Positions 49,801 through 59,460 of a stretch of DNA of 64,000 bases are shown here, one piece after another. Under the pieces are notes generated by a model that ran no database searches, was not told where the DNA came from, and worked only from the letters and a program-made list of their open reading frames with translations. The stretch spans positions 1 through 64,000 of the forward strand of contig JAFAPC010000191.1 in the NCBI GenBank assembly GCA_019247305.1, read 5' to 3'. This DNA comes from Pseudonocardiales bacterium (GTDB lineage: Bacteria; Actinomycetota; Actinomycetes; Mycobacteriales; Pseudonocardiaceae). The position numbers and the translations under genes are program-made. Position 1 is the first letter of the stretch. Every line of letters begins with the position of its first letter.

Positions 49801-50753
49801 TGTGGAACGTCACCGACCCAGCCCACCCCACTCCCCTGGGTGCACCCCTGACCGGCCACACCAACTGGGTCTACTCGGTGGCCCTCAGCCCCGATGGGCG
49901 CATGGTGGCGAGCGGCAGTGGTGACCGGACGGTGCGATTGTGGAACGTCAGCGATCCGACGCGCCCCACGCCCCTGGGTCCACCCTTGGTCGGCCACACC
50001 GACATCATCGAATCGGTGGCGTTCAGTCTTGATGGGCGCACGCTGGCCAGCGGCGGCTTCGACCGGACCGTGCGGCTATGGAACGTGCGCGATCCGACGC
50101 GCCCCACGCTGCTGGGCGCACCCCTGACCAGCTACACCGACACCGTCATCTCGGTGGCGTTCAGCCCCGATGGGCGCACCCTGGCCACCAGCAGCAGCGA
50201 CCACACCGTGCGGCTGTGGAACGTGACCAACCCGGCCCGCCCCACGCCCCTCGGTCCACCCTTGAGCGGCCACACCGGCCGGGTCCACACAGTGGCGTTC
50301 AGCCCCGATGGGCATACCCTGGCCAGCGGCAGCGTCGATCAGACGGTGCGGTTGTGGAATCTGACCGACCTGAGCCACCTCAGCTCCCTGGGTCCGCCCC
50401 TGAGCGGCCACATCGGCTCCATCTTCTCGGTGGCGTTCAGTCCTGATGGGCGCACGCTGGCCAGCGGCGGCAGCGACCGGACCGTGCGGCTGTGGAACGT
50501 GTCCGACCCCGCCCACCCCACGCCCCTGGGTTCGCCCTTGAGCGGCCACACTCACTGGGTCAACGCGGTGGCGTTCAGCCCAGACGGACGCACCCTGGCC
50601 ACCGGCAGCGCCGACCAGACGGTCCGACTGTGGGGAATGAACGTCGACCAAGCGATTCAGCGGATTTGCACCGTCACCATAAACACCCTCACCCCCGCGA
50701 CGTGGGCGCAGTACGTATCACCGGGCCTGCCCTACCACCCGCCCTGCCCGTGA
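46857..50753 (+). CDS. HTH - nSTAND-type NTPase - TM - WD40 protein (1298 aa, 14 WD40 repeats)
   Basis: N-terminal HTH (LRRLREAQGWSLAELARRAPFSKSYLSKLETG); Walker A VVAPSGAGKSSLLAAG; VLLVDQFEEIF; 14 units of GHTxxVxSVAFSPDGRTLASGSxDxTVRLW. Confidence 0.92.
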   Translation: MATNGTAGTAGEPAGAELRRLREAQGWSLAELARRAPFSKSYLSKLETGVKRITPDIARCLDEALDADGALAALVPAPESPVPAEEDREPIGAEVCPYPGLAAFGPDQARWFFGRDRLTAHLISQLDDRLAGGGLLAVVAPSGAGKSSLLAAGVIPALARGALPGSRTWPVVATTPGAHPLITLATGVAERTGADPAAAEAAGDPERFVAFLAEVAAASAGKQRDTANSAWIVLLVDQFEEIFTECRIEAERQAFIGALCAAAHQEVALVVLGVRADFYGSCLAYPGLLSALQTPVAVGPMSAEQLRAIITCPAQTEGLDLEPGLVELLLRDLGLPQDATPAGYDPSALPLLAHALRATWQQRDGQTLTVAGYQRTGGISQALATTAERAYTRLGAAQRRIVRQVLLRLINISDQGASADTRRRLPRTRLVEAVPLPGSASAVEAVLEVFGRARLLTLDTTSVEITHEALLRAWPRLRHWIDTDRAGNLIRQELDHAAAEWDLEGRDTAGLYRGNRLEAARTWASSHAQDGELSPIASVFLGASTQHERHAATLRRLVPVVLSVLVFLASGAAAIALHQSAAAQGERDNAVFNQITAQADRLRGTDASRAAQLDLTAYRMRPTSDLYTALVADANATLSTPLSGHTDSVFSVAFSPDGHTLASASGDHTVRLWNLTDPTHPTPLGPPLTGHTSTIYSVAFSPDGRTLASASGDQTVRLWNITHPTHPLPLGPPLSGHTSTVFSVAFSPDGHTLASASGDQTVRLWNITDPTHPTSLGSPLTGHTSTVYSVAFSPDGHTLASASRDQTVRLWDVATHHLLATLTGHTNWVYSVVFSPDGRILASGSIDQTVRLWNVTDPTYPTPLDSPLKGHTSAVVSLIFSPDGRTLASGSEDQTVRLWNVTDPAHPTPLGAPLTGHTNWVYSVAFSPDGRMVASGSGDRTVRLWSIPSARITGHTEAVNAVAFSRDGRTLATGSLDQTVRLWNVTDPAHPTPLGAPLTGHTNWVYSVALSPDGRMVASGSGDRTVRLWNVSDPTRPTPLGPPLVGHTDIIESVAFSLDGRTLASGGFDRTVRLWNVRDPTRPTLLGAPLTSYTDTVISVAFSPDGRTLATSSSDHTVRLWNVTNPARPTPLGPPLSGHTGRVHTVAFSPDGHTLASGSVDQTVRLWNLTDLSHLSSLGPPLSGHIGSIFSVAFSPDGRTLASGGSDRTVRLWNVSDPAHPTPLGSPLSGHTHWVNAVAFSPDGRTLATGSADQTVRLWGMNVDQAIQRICTVTINTLTPATWAQYVSPGLPYHPPCP
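48780..50637 (+). repeat. WD40-encoding tandem repeat array (14 units, mostly about 46 codons)
   Basis: Manual count of repeat units in the translated ORF. Confidence 0.92.
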
Positions 50754-50779
50754 GGTGCCTCGCGCTTTTTCTGTTTTGG

Positions 50780-50805
50780 CCGTTTCCGACCTCGTGCGGA
50801 AACGG
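50780..50805. terminator. perfect 9-bp stem hairpin, possible terminator
   Basis: CCGTTTCCG(ACCTCGTG)CGGAAACGG downstream of the WD40 gene; no downstream T-tract. Confidence 0.5.
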
Positions 50806-50968
50806 TCAACCCCTTGAGCCCGGCCACCAGAGCACCAACGGTGGAGCTGTCCCGGCCGTGAGCGCGGTGGTCTGACTCACACCGCCCAGGCCAGCGGGAT
50901 CCCTGTTCTGGTCGGCGCCGGCTCTGCGGCAGCCGTTAAGGGCCGTTAAGGGGAGAAGGTGCAGGGCC

Positions 50969-52015
50969 ATGAGCACCACGGATGTGCAGACGAAGACCGG
51001 AGGCCGGTCGGTACGGGAGATCCTGGCGTGGAGCCGCGCCATCATCCAGCCCGCGCTGCGCGCGGCTATCGGCATGCTGCCCGCCTCGATGCTGCGTATC
51101 GCGGGTTATCACTTTGGTTGGTGGAACGAGCACGGGCACCGGGAGACGGCTCACGGCGGCAAAGCGATCCGGCCCACGCTGGTGCTGCTGAGCGCCCAGG
51201 CCGTCGGCGGACTACCGGCCACAGCGGTGCCGGCCGCGGTGGCGGTGGAGTTGGTGCACAACTTCTCGCTGCTGCACGACGACGTGATGGACGCTGACCC
51301 CACCCGCCGTCACCGGCCCACGGCGTGGCGTGTCTTCGGGGTCAACTCAGCGATCCTGGCCGGGGACGCGCTGCTGACGCTGGCCCTGGACGTGCTCGCC
51401 GCCAGCGCGCACCCGGCCGCCACCGCCGGGATCCGGATGCTCAGCGCCGCGGTCCAGAATCTGCTGGACGGCCAGAGCGCGGACCTGGCCTTGGCGCACC
51501 GCGCCCAGGCCGAGGTGGCGCCATGCCTGCGGATGGCCGAGAACAAGACCGCCGCCCTGATGGGATGCGCCTGCGCCCTGGGCGCCTCCTTCGGTGGTGG
51601 CAGCCACGAGCAGCTCCAGCACCTGCGCGCTTTCGGTACCCACCTGGGCGTGGCGTTCCAACACGTGGACGATCTGCTGGGCATCTGGGGAGACCCCGCC
51701 GTGACCGGCAAGCCGGTCTACTCAGACCTGCGCAGCCGCAAGAAGTCCCTCCCCGTGGTGGCCGCCTTGACCTCCACCACCCCGGCCGGGCGCGACTTGG
51801 CCGCGCTATACCACCGGGCGGCTCCGCTCTCTGAGACCGAGGCGGCCCGCGCCGCAGAACTGATCGACACCGCCGGTGGACGCGCCTGGAGCCAATCCCA
51901 GGCTGAGGAGCTGCTGGCGCAGGCGCTGCGTGAGCTCCAGTCAGCCCACCCCACGCAGCGATCCGCCGAGGAACTGAACGCGCTCGCCCGCCTGGTTACC
52001 CACCGTGACCACTGA
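50969..52015 (+). CDS. polyprenyl (geranylgeranyl/farnesyl-type) diphosphate synthase
   Basis: First Asp-rich motif [20 protein letters not shown], second [10 protein letters not shown]. Confidence 0.92.
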   Translation: MSTTDVQTKTGGRSVREILAWSRAIIQPALRAAIGMLPASMLRIAGYHFGWWNEHGHRETAHGGKAIRPTLVLLSAQAVGGLPATAVPAAVAVELVHNFSLLHDDVMDADPTRRHRPTAWRVFGVNSAILAGDALLTLALDVLAASAHPAATAGIRMLSAAVQNLLDGQSADLALAHRAQAEVAPCLRMAENKTAALMGCACALGASFGGGSHEQLQHLRAFGTHLGVAFQHVDDLLGIWGDPAVTGKPVYSDLRSRKKSLPVVAALTSTTPAGRDLAALYHRAAPLSETEAARAAELIDTAGGRAWSQSQAEELLAQALRELQSAHPTQRSAEELNALARLVTHRDH

Positions 52016-53003
52016 GTCTAGCCACCTCCCGGAGGCACCCCAGATGTCTGTCACCGCGCGCAACCCCGCTGGAGTCCGCACCGTCCTGCTGGCCTCCCCA
52101 CGGTCGTTCTGCGCTGGGGTGGAGCGCGCCATCGCGATCGTGGAGCACCTCCTCGACCACCGGGACGGCCCGGTCTACGTGCGCAAGCAGATCGTGCACA
52201 ACACCCACGTGGTCGCTGATCTCCAAGCCCGCGGCGCGGTGTTCGTTGAGGAACTAGACGCCGTTCCGGATGGGGCCACCGTGGTGTTCTCCGCGCACGG
52301 GGTGTCCCCCGCCGTGCGCACCAAGGCGGCCGACCGGGGACTGGACGTGATCGACGCGACCTGCCCCCTTGTGACCAAAGTCCACACCGAAGCCCGCCGG
52401 TTCGCCGCCCGGGGCGACACCGTGATCCTGATCGGCCACGCTGGGCACGAAGAAGTCGAGGGCACCCTGGGTGAGGCCCCGGACCAAACGATCCTGCTGC
52501 AGACCGCCGAGGACGTCGCAGACCTGCACGTCGCCGACCCGACACGGGTGTCCTACCTCACCCAAACCACCCTCGCCGTCGACGAAACCGCTGAGATCAT
52601 CCACGCACTCCAGTCCCGGTTCCCCGCGCTGCAAGGACCGGCGTCCGACGACATCTGTTACGCCACGACCAACCGCCAGCACGCCCTCACCGCGATCGCC
52701 GAGGAATCAGATCTGGTCCTCGTCGTCGGCTCGACGAACTCCTCCAACTCACTGCGACTGGTGGAGCTCGCTCGTCGCCACGGCACTCCCAGCTACCTCA
52801 TCGACGATCCCACCGACATCCACCCCGAATGGCTCCAGGGGGCTCGCGTCATCGGGCTGACCGCCGGCGCCTCAGCCCCACCCAGACTGGTCAACGCGGT
52901 CATCGCCGCCCTAGCCGAACTCGGACCACTCACCGTGGTTGAACACGAAACCACCCGCGAGACCGTCCACTTCGCCCTGCCCACCCCGGTGCGGCAGTCG
53001 TGA
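52005..53003 (+). CDS. ispH: 4-hydroxy-3-methylbut-2-enyl diphosphate reductase
   Basis: [41 protein letters not shown]. Confidence 0.95.
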   Translation: MTTESSHLPEAPQMSVTARNPAGVRTVLLASPRSFCAGVERAIAIVEHLLDHRDGPVYVRKQIVHNTHVVADLQARGAVFVEELDAVPDGATVVFSAHGVSPAVRTKAADRGLDVIDATCPLVTKVHTEARRFAARGDTVILIGHAGHEEVEGTLGEAPDQTILLQTAEDVADLHVADPTRVSYLTQTTLAVDETAEIIHALQSRFPALQGPASDDICYATTNRQHALTAIAEESDLVLVVGSTNSSNSLRLVELARRHGTPSYLIDDPTDIHPEWLQGARVIGLTAGASAPPRLVNAVIAALAELGPLTVVEHETTRETVHFALPTPVRQS

Positions 53004-53064
53004 GCCGGCTCGGCCGCATCACCGGCCCCACCGCGACGCTGACCGCCCCGGCCAAGGAGATCTG

Positions 53065-54192
53065 ATGGCCCCTGTCGAACTGGGCATCCCGGCACCGCCG
53101 ACGTCACCGATCCCGGCGCGCCGGGCCTCCCGCCAGATCATGGTCGGGACCGTGCCCGTGGGTGGCGGCGCGCCCGTCTCGGTGCAGTCCATGACCACCA
53201 CCCGCACCGCCGACATCGACGCCACCCTGCAACAGATCGCCGAACTCACCGCAGCGGGATGCGAGATCGTGCGAGTCGCGGTTCCCACCCACGACGACGC
53301 CGACGCGCTGCCCGCCATCGCCGCCACATCGCCGATCCCGGTGATCGCCGATATTCACTTCCAACCCCGCTATGTTTTCGCCGCTATCGACGCCGGCTGC
53401 GCCGCGGTCCGCGTCAACCCCGGCAACATCAAAAAGTTCGACGACAAAACCAAAGACATCGCCGCCGCCGCCCGTGCGGCCCGCGTGCCGATCCGCATCG
53501 GCGTCAACGCCGGCTCCCTCGACCCCCGGCTGCTGGCCACACACGGCCACGCCAGCGCCGAGGCTCTCGTGGAATCCGCATTGTGGGAATGCTCCCTGTT
53601 CGAAGAGCACGGATTCCGCGACATCAAGCTCTCCGTCAAACACCACGATCCCCTCATCATGATCAGCGCCTACCGGAAGCTGGCTCAGCGCTGCGACTAC
53701 CCCTTGCACCTGGGTGTCACCGAAGCCGGACCACTCCTGCCCGGCACCGTCAAATCCGCCGTCGCCTTCGGCATCCTGCTCGCCGAAGGAATCGGCGACA
53801 CCATCCGGGTGTCGCTGTCCGCCCCACCGGTCGAGGAAGTCAAGGTCGGCCACCAGATCCTGCAATCTCTCGGCCTGCGACCCCGCCGTCTGGAGATCGT
53901 GTCCTGCCCTGGCTGCGGACGCGCCCAAGTCGACGTCCACACCTTGGCCGAGCAGGTCAGCGCCGCCTTCGAGGACTTCCCCATCCCGCTGCGCATTGCC
54001 GTCATGGGCTGTGTGGTCAACGGCCCCGGCGAAGCCCGGGAAGCCGACCTCGGCGTCTCCGCCGGCAACGGCAAAGGCCAAATCTTCGTCCACGGCACAG
54101 TGATCGCAACCGTCCCCGAACACCAGATCGTCGAGCGTCTCAGGGAAGAAGCGCTGCAGCTCACCAAAGGTCTAAGGGAAGCGACATCATGA
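53065..54192 (+). CDS. ispG: 4-hydroxy-3-methylbut-2-enyl diphosphate synthase
   Basis: [62 protein letters not shown]. Confidence 0.95.
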   Translation: MAPVELGIPAPPTSPIPARRASRQIMVGTVPVGGGAPVSVQSMTTTRTADIDATLQQIAELTAAGCEIVRVAVPTHDDADALPAIAATSPIPVIADIHFQPRYVFAAIDAGCAAVRVNPGNIKKFDDKTKDIAAAARAARVPIRIGVNAGSLDPRLLATHGHASAEALVESALWECSLFEEHGFRDIKLSVKHHDPLIMISAYRKLAQRCDYPLHLGVTEAGPLLPGTVKSAVAFGILLAEGIGDTIRVSLSAPPVEEVKVGHQILQSLGLRPRRLEIVSCPGCGRAQVDVHTLAEQVSAAFEDFPIPLRIAVMGCVVNGPGEAREADLGVSAGNGKGQIFVHGTVIATVPEHQIVERLREEALQLTKGLREATS

Positions 54193-55280
54193 CGATACCT
54201 ACGGCGCTGACGCAAAAAAACCTCGACCTTACCGGAGAGCGACGACGACCCGAGTCCTGGGAAAGCGGATCGACGGTGCCAAGGGCGGCCGCAGACCGTG
54301 TGCAGTGGCCCGCGCCGGAACGGCTAACTCTGTCGGCGCTCGGTTCGTTGGCGTTCGGTAAGGTGCGGTTGGCTGCGGAGCATCGTCCGTTGCGGGACTG
54401 GCTCAACCGGCGAGTGCTGGTCTTCTGCGACCGGATGCCGGCGGCGTTGCGGGATAGCGCGTTGCTCGCTGTCCAAGCCCATCTGGCGCGGTATCGGGCC
54501 GGTCATGTCGCGGCGTTCTACGACAAGTATTACCCGCCCGCGTGGACGGTGATCCCCTTTCTCGCGAGCAGTCGCGACGAGGTGGCTCCCGGTCAGGTGC
54601 ACGATGCCCTGGGTGCGCAGGCGGCCGCCATGTTCCTGCATCTGCTCGATGACCATCTCACGGACGGCGACATCCCGGTCGACAACCTCTTCCTGCAACT
54701 CAGGACCGAGGTGTGGGGCGAATTCCAGGATGGGTTGGCACGGTTGGCCGGCTCGGACCAGGAAGCGAACCAGACGGTCGAATCGCTAGTGAACTTGTAC
54801 TTCTCCCATATCCACCGTCCTCCCGAGCGCCCCGACCTCGCCGCCTACGAGACGGTGTTTCTGGGACAGTCCGCGACATCACTGATCGCCCCGTTGCTCA
54901 TCGCGGCACAAGCCGGATACGACACCGAGCAGCGTCAACTCATTCGCTCAATGTATGAGGAATTCTGCCTGGCCTGGCGGATTCTCGACGATCTCCGGGA
55001 CGCCGCCGTCGACGCGGCTGCAGACCAGGCCACCGCTGTGTTTCATCTGCTGCCGATCGAAAGCCGCTGGGTATGGCACGACGTGGCTATGAACCCGTCC
55101 GACGGCGACCGACGCAACGCGTTGCTCGACGTCCTCCGCTGCGCCGCCTACCCGGCTGCGGTCCAGGCCATCCATACCCATGTGACCACCGCTGCGCGCG
55201 TGGCCGACGAACTGAACCTGCCCGGACTCAGGGGCCAATACCACGCTCTCGCGCACCCCTTGAAGGAGGTTACGCCATGA
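54189..55280 (+). CDS. class I terpenoid synthase-like enzyme
   Basis: Asp-rich [10 protein letters not shown] and RILDDLRD in an all-helical protein; ATGA-type overlap with ispG. Confidence 0.65.
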   Translation: MTIPTALTQKNLDLTGERRRPESWESGSTVPRAAADRVQWPAPERLTLSALGSLAFGKVRLAAEHRPLRDWLNRRVLVFCDRMPAALRDSALLAVQAHLARYRAGHVAAFYDKYYPPAWTVIPFLASSRDEVAPGQVHDALGAQAAAMFLHLLDDHLTDGDIPVDNLFLQLRTEVWGEFQDGLARLAGSDQEANQTVESLVNLYFSHIHRPPERPDLAAYETVFLGQSATSLIAPLLIAAQAGYDTEQRQLIRSMYEEFCLAWRILDDLRDAAVDAAADQATAVFHLLPIESRWVWHDVAMNPSDGDRRNALLDVLRCAAYPAAVQAIHTHVTTAARVADELNLPGLRGQYHALAHPLKEVTP

Positions 55281-55483
55281 AGACCTACCGCGATTTCATC
55301 TCTGACATTGTCGATGACACCAGCCTGTATGAGGAGTTGTGCCAGGCCGTCCCCTTCTCCGAACAGGCACAGCTGAACGACTGGTTCGCTACCCGCGGAT
55401 ACCAGCTGAACAGCACCGACGTTGAAGTTCTCTTCGCCAACCAGGAGGAGGTGGCAGGCAGCGATGAGCAAGTCAACTACTGA
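55277..55483 (+). CDS. Nif11-like small protein / possible RiPP leader-type peptide (68 aa)
   Basis: [76 protein letters not shown]. Confidence 0.6.
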   Translation: MKTYRDFISDIVDDTSLYEELCQAVPFSEQAQLNDWFATRGYQLNSTDVEVLFANQEEVAGSDEQVNY

Positions 55484-56270
55484 ACGCACCCCCTTGCTGA
55501 GCCTGCACGGCCTCAATCCCGCCGTCGCCCTCGATCTCGCTCCGGGCTGGCATCCCCAATTTTTTCCGATCTGCTTGAGCCCGTACTGGCAGTCGGTGCC
55601 TTGGGGCGGTGCGAACTGGACGATCGAGGGAACGAGTTTTCTGCTGCTGCCCGCAGCGCAAAAACCCGGTGGTTACTCGGCACGCTTCGACCCGAGTTCC
55701 CCGTTCTTTCAGTGCTTTCTCGGGTTGTACATGATCGCTCCCGTGCAGGGCGAGCGGGTTCCCCTGGACCTCTACTCATCCCTTGTACATTTTGACTACC
55801 TGGCATGGGGCCAGCGGCTCGGCGACCCTGCACCGCGTGGCGATGTGGATATCCGGATCCATCGGGTTGGCGTGGAGAAATGGGCCTACGACTCCACGGC
55901 GGCGTGCCACTTCGATGTCGGTCCGAACAATCCACAACACGGTATGCCACCCTTCTTGACCGTGCCACGGTGGCCCATCGCGCCCGGTGCCGCGCACTGG
56001 AGCGATGTGGTCGACAGCTACGACGAGCGGATCGATCTGGTGCGGGGTCACCTGTGGTACGAAGGCCCCTACCTTGTCTGCAGCTACTTCAGCGGCGCCC
56101 GCTTCACCGACCGCGCCGGGCGCACGATCGACACCCACACGCGCTATCCGCACGTGCTCCAGGGCGAGGAGGAGACGGTGGCGAGTATCCGGGTTTTCGA
56201 CCGTGGGACCGGATACCGCGGTCCCACGCCCTTCGGCTCACTGAACTCCGTAACGGAGAGGAAGCACTGA
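55464..56270 (+). CDS. protein of unknown function (268 aa)
   Basis: ORF in the cluster with overlapping start and stop on both sides; no recognised motif. Confidence 0.75.
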   Translation: MSKSTTERTPLLSLHGLNPAVALDLAPGWHPQFFPICLSPYWQSVPWGGANWTIEGTSFLLLPAAQKPGGYSARFDPSSPFFQCFLGLYMIAPVQGERVPLDLYSSLVHFDYLAWGQRLGDPAPRGDVDIRIHRVGVEKWAYDSTAACHFDVGPNNPQHGMPPFLTVPRWPIAPGAAHWSDVVDSYDERIDLVRGHLWYEGPYLVCSYFSGARFTDRAGRTIDTHTRYPHVLQGEEETVASIRVFDRGTGYRGPTPFGSLNSVTERKH

Positions 56271-57553
56271 TGGGCGAGGCATTATGCACCGATTTCGGTG
56301 GTGTCAAACGCGCCCAGCCAAATGCGGTGCTGTCCGCTTGCAGCGGGGAAGCCGATCCCGGTGCCCTGATCGCCGCGGCGGGCCAGCATGGCGATCAGGT
56401 GACCCTGCGCGGGGCTGGGCACTCTTGCAACGGTCAGACAGTCACCAACGGATTGCTCCTGGAGAACTTCAGTCCACACGAAGCCGCCGGACCGCACATC
56501 GTCGACGTTGGCGATGGCTACGTGGAGCTCCCAGCGTTCTTGAGTTGGTATGCCGTGGAGCGCGAGCTCAACACCCGCGGACGGGCCGTGCCCGTGCTCA
56601 CCGATTACCTGTACATGTCGGTCGGCGGCACGCTGTCGGTCGGCGGCCTGGGCCTCAACTCGATAGTGCACGGCTTGCAGGTCGATCAGGTCCGCCGCAT
56701 CCGGCTGATCGATGGCCAGGGCACAGCCCGCTGGTGCTCCACGGAGGAACATCCGGAACTTTTCCGTTTCGCCCTCGGCGGCCTCGGCCAGGTGGGGTTC
56801 ATCGACCGCGCGATCCTGCGTACTGTCCCCTATCGGCGGTTCGGCCATCTACACCGGGTGCACCATGCGTCGGCGGCCGAGATGGCCCGGTTCGCCGTCC
56901 GGTTGGCGGCAGAGCCGGACGTGGACCACTACAACGCGAATATCAATGGGAATCAGTTCTACTCTGAGATTGGCTGGTTCCACGCAGAGGAGATTTCTCC
57001 CTGCCAGACTCCCGACTGCACCATTATCCCCGACCTGCCTTTTTTCTTGCACGAGCGCCGAGAACGCTGGGTCGCCGCCTTCCCTGGACGCGTACGGATA
57101 TGGACGGACTATGTCCTGCCTCCCGACCGCTTCGGCACGTTCATCGACGCCATCGAAAATCTTCGCCAGCAACCACCGCTGTCCGGCTCGCTCAAAGGTA
57201 TGTACGTGCTGCTGATTCGGCGCCCCACCGGCTTCACCCACTTCGCGTTTGGCCCCGCCCCGTATGACTCGGTCGTGCTGGGCCTCGGCGTCTACGCCAT
57301 GGTCGACCAGCGCGACGCTCGCACGATTGTCCGCACCCGGCAGGCCCTGCGTTCTCTGCTGGAACTCTGCTGCGAGTTGGGCGGCAGGCCGTACCTGTAC
57401 GGAATGAACTCCCTGGACGGCACGCTGCTGAGGAACCTGTACGGGTCCGACCTCGACCAACTGGCAGTCCTGCGACACGCATACGGCTTAGAGCACGTCA
57501 ACGCGCACGTCCTGCATCCCACACCCACTACGGCAGTGACAATACCGTCATGA
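56270..57553 (+). CDS. FAD-binding (PCMH/BBE-type) oxidoreductase
   Basis: VTLRGAGHSCNGQTVTNGLLLE, YMSVGGTLSVGGLGLNS, GGLGQVGFIDRAILR. Confidence 0.85.
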   Translation: MGEALCTDFGGVKRAQPNAVLSACSGEADPGALIAAAGQHGDQVTLRGAGHSCNGQTVTNGLLLENFSPHEAAGPHIVDVGDGYVELPAFLSWYAVERELNTRGRAVPVLTDYLYMSVGGTLSVGGLGLNSIVHGLQVDQVRRIRLIDGQGTARWCSTEEHPELFRFALGGLGQVGFIDRAILRTVPYRRFGHLHRVHHASAAEMARFAVRLAAEPDVDHYNANINGNQFYSEIGWFHAEEISPCQTPDCTIIPDLPFFLHERRERWVAAFPGRVRIWTDYVLPPDRFGTFIDAIENLRQQPPLSGSLKGMYVLLIRRPTGFTHFAFGPAPYDSVVLGLGVYAMVDQRDARTIVRTRQALRSLLELCCELGGRPYLYGMNSLDGTLLRNLYGSDLDQLAVLRHAYGLEHVNAHVLHPTPTTAVTIPS

Positions 57554-57622
57554 CCCATGAACAATGAGCCCCGTTCTGCTACGGGGCCAGAACGGCACGA
57601 ATAGAGAGACCAGGAGAATGAG

Positions 57623-59368
57623 ATGAATGAGAAGGTGCATGACGTAGCGATCATCGGTGGAGGTATTGGCGGCTCGATCACGGCTGCGATTCTCGCGCGT
57701 AACGGTGTCGATGTATTGCTGGCCGAGGGAACTCCACATCCTCGTTTCACGATCGGGGAATCGACCACTCCAGAGACCTCTCTTAGTTTACGGCTCTTGG
57801 CAACCCGTTACGGGGTGCCCGAACTAGGAAACCTGAGCACTTACTCCAATGTTCAAAAGATAGCGCCTACTTCGGGTGTCAAACGAAACTTCTGTTATGT
57901 CGGTCATCACATCGGGGAGAGGGCTCGACCACATGAATGCGCACAGTTTCCCACCTTTCCCCAGCCACTGGGTCCGGATATGCACTATTTCCGCCAAGAT
58001 ATCGACGCTTACCTCTTCCAGGTGGCAGTCAAATACGGCGCCACAGCAAAAAACGGCACCTTGATTGAGGATGTTGAATTTCACGACGATCTCGTGCAGC
58101 TCCGTGCCGCGGATGGGTCTACCTTCCTTGCTCGATATGTCGTCGATGCCGGTGGGCGCAACGCCCTGATCCCAACAAAACTCGGGTTACGCGACGCCGA
58201 GCCGAGATTCCAAACCAAGACACGTACCATATTCACGCATATGTTAGGGGTACTACCATGGGAAGCGGTAGGACCAAAGAAGGAAGACCACGGAATGCCT
58301 TCGCCGTTTAGCGAAGGCACCCTGCACCACTTCTTCAAAGGCGGCTGGATATGGATAATCCCGTTTAATAACCACCCACAGTCAGTGAACCCATTGTGTA
58401 GCATCGGTATCAATCTGGATATCGACTCGTACCCGATTCACCCAGGAATATCCGCCGAGCAAGAATTCTGGGGGATCATCAAAAATTACCCCTCCATCGC
58501 GGACCAGCTCCGGCAGGCGCGCGCGGTACGACCCTTTGTGTCCACCGGAAGGACACAATTCTCAAGCAAAAAAATTGTGGGGACCAGATTCTGCCTTCTG
58601 CCCCATGCTGCAGAATTCGTCGACCCACTCTACTCAACTGGCATGGCAATTACAGTGAATTGCATCAACGCTCTCGCGCACCGACTGATCGAGGCTGCAC
58701 GTTCCGGCGACTACAACACGGAACGGTTCCGCTACATCGAAGAATGGACCAAAAAATCGTTCGACGTCGCGGACGATACCATCTGGTGCACATACGAAAG
58801 CTTTTCTGACTTCCGACTATTCAACGCCGTACTCAAAATGTTCGCTATTCAGCAATTCTACACCACGACCAGTCCGCTAGAAACGTGGGCTCGCTACCTG
58901 CGCACCGGCAACAGAGAAGTCTTTTCGCGAATGGAAGAACACCCTCGAAGAGGTGCTCAATGTGCCGACTTTCCAGAAATTCGAGAAATGGTGACCAGTA
59001 TAACAAAAGAGATTTCCACATATAAATTTGGAGATCAAGATTGCGCGGATTTAACGAGCGCAATCTACCGGCACATTGCGACGTGCAGCGACCTAGTCCC
59101 GCCGTTTTTGAAAATACTCGATCCAGATTCCAGACTTCCCATCGGCCGGGTGACAATTCCACAAATTTTTCGCTTCCTGTTCTGGTTTAACTTTCAAGCA
59201 CCGAACCACGTTAGAAAACAGCATGTGACCATGCAAGCCATGCCTCTCATAATTAAGGAGGTGGTTCAGTCTTGGGGACACCAAGTTCAGCAGGCCGGCA
59301 ACGCTATTTGGCCCCATTTGCGGGATTACGTAGCGACCTGGAATCGCGACTGGAAACGTAGCATGTAA
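57623..59368 (+). CDS. flavin-dependent halogenase (intact copy, 581 aa)
   Basis: GGGIGGS FAD motif, FTIGESTTPE, GGWIWIIPFNN (WxWxIP), VDPLYSTGMA. Confidence 0.88.
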   Translation: MNEKVHDVAIIGGGIGGSITAAILARNGVDVLLAEGTPHPRFTIGESTTPETSLSLRLLATRYGVPELGNLSTYSNVQKIAPTSGVKRNFCYVGHHIGERARPHECAQFPTFPQPLGPDMHYFRQDIDAYLFQVAVKYGATAKNGTLIEDVEFHDDLVQLRAADGSTFLARYVVDAGGRNALIPTKLGLRDAEPRFQTKTRTIFTHMLGVLPWEAVGPKKEDHGMPSPFSEGTLHHFFKGGWIWIIPFNNHPQSVNPLCSIGINLDIDSYPIHPGISAEQEFWGIIKNYPSIADQLRQARAVRPFVSTGRTQFSSKKIVGTRFCLLPHAAEFVDPLYSTGMAITVNCINALAHRLIEAARSGDYNTERFRYIEEWTKKSFDVADDTIWCTYESFSDFRLFNAVLKMFAIQQFYTTTSPLETWARYLRTGNREVFSRMEEHPRRGAQCADFPEIREMVTSITKEISTYKFGDQDCADLTSAIYRHIATCSDLVPPFLKILDPDSRLPIGRVTIPQIFRFLFWFNFQAPNHVRKQHVTMQAMPLIIKEVVQSWGHQVQQAGNAIWPHLRDYVATWNRDWKRSM

Positions 59369-59460
59369 CGTCTCCATCATTTGGTAAAAAATGATAAGCC
59401 CTGCACTGCGACGGGGCTGGAGCGACGCTAGTGGGCGAAATAGAAGAATAGAGGAGCGAG

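Noticed and set aside
49452-49997. Repetitive minus-strand ORFs in the WD40 region
   Set aside because: Repeat pattern is a reflection of the WD40-coding strand.
53104-54123. 339-aa minus-strand ORF
   Set aside because: Antisense shadow of ispG.
57568-57587. Intrinsic terminator before halogenase 1
   Set aside because: Stable hairpin but no T-tract; recurs before copy 2 as part of the duplicated leader, so treated as a leader structure, not a called terminator.
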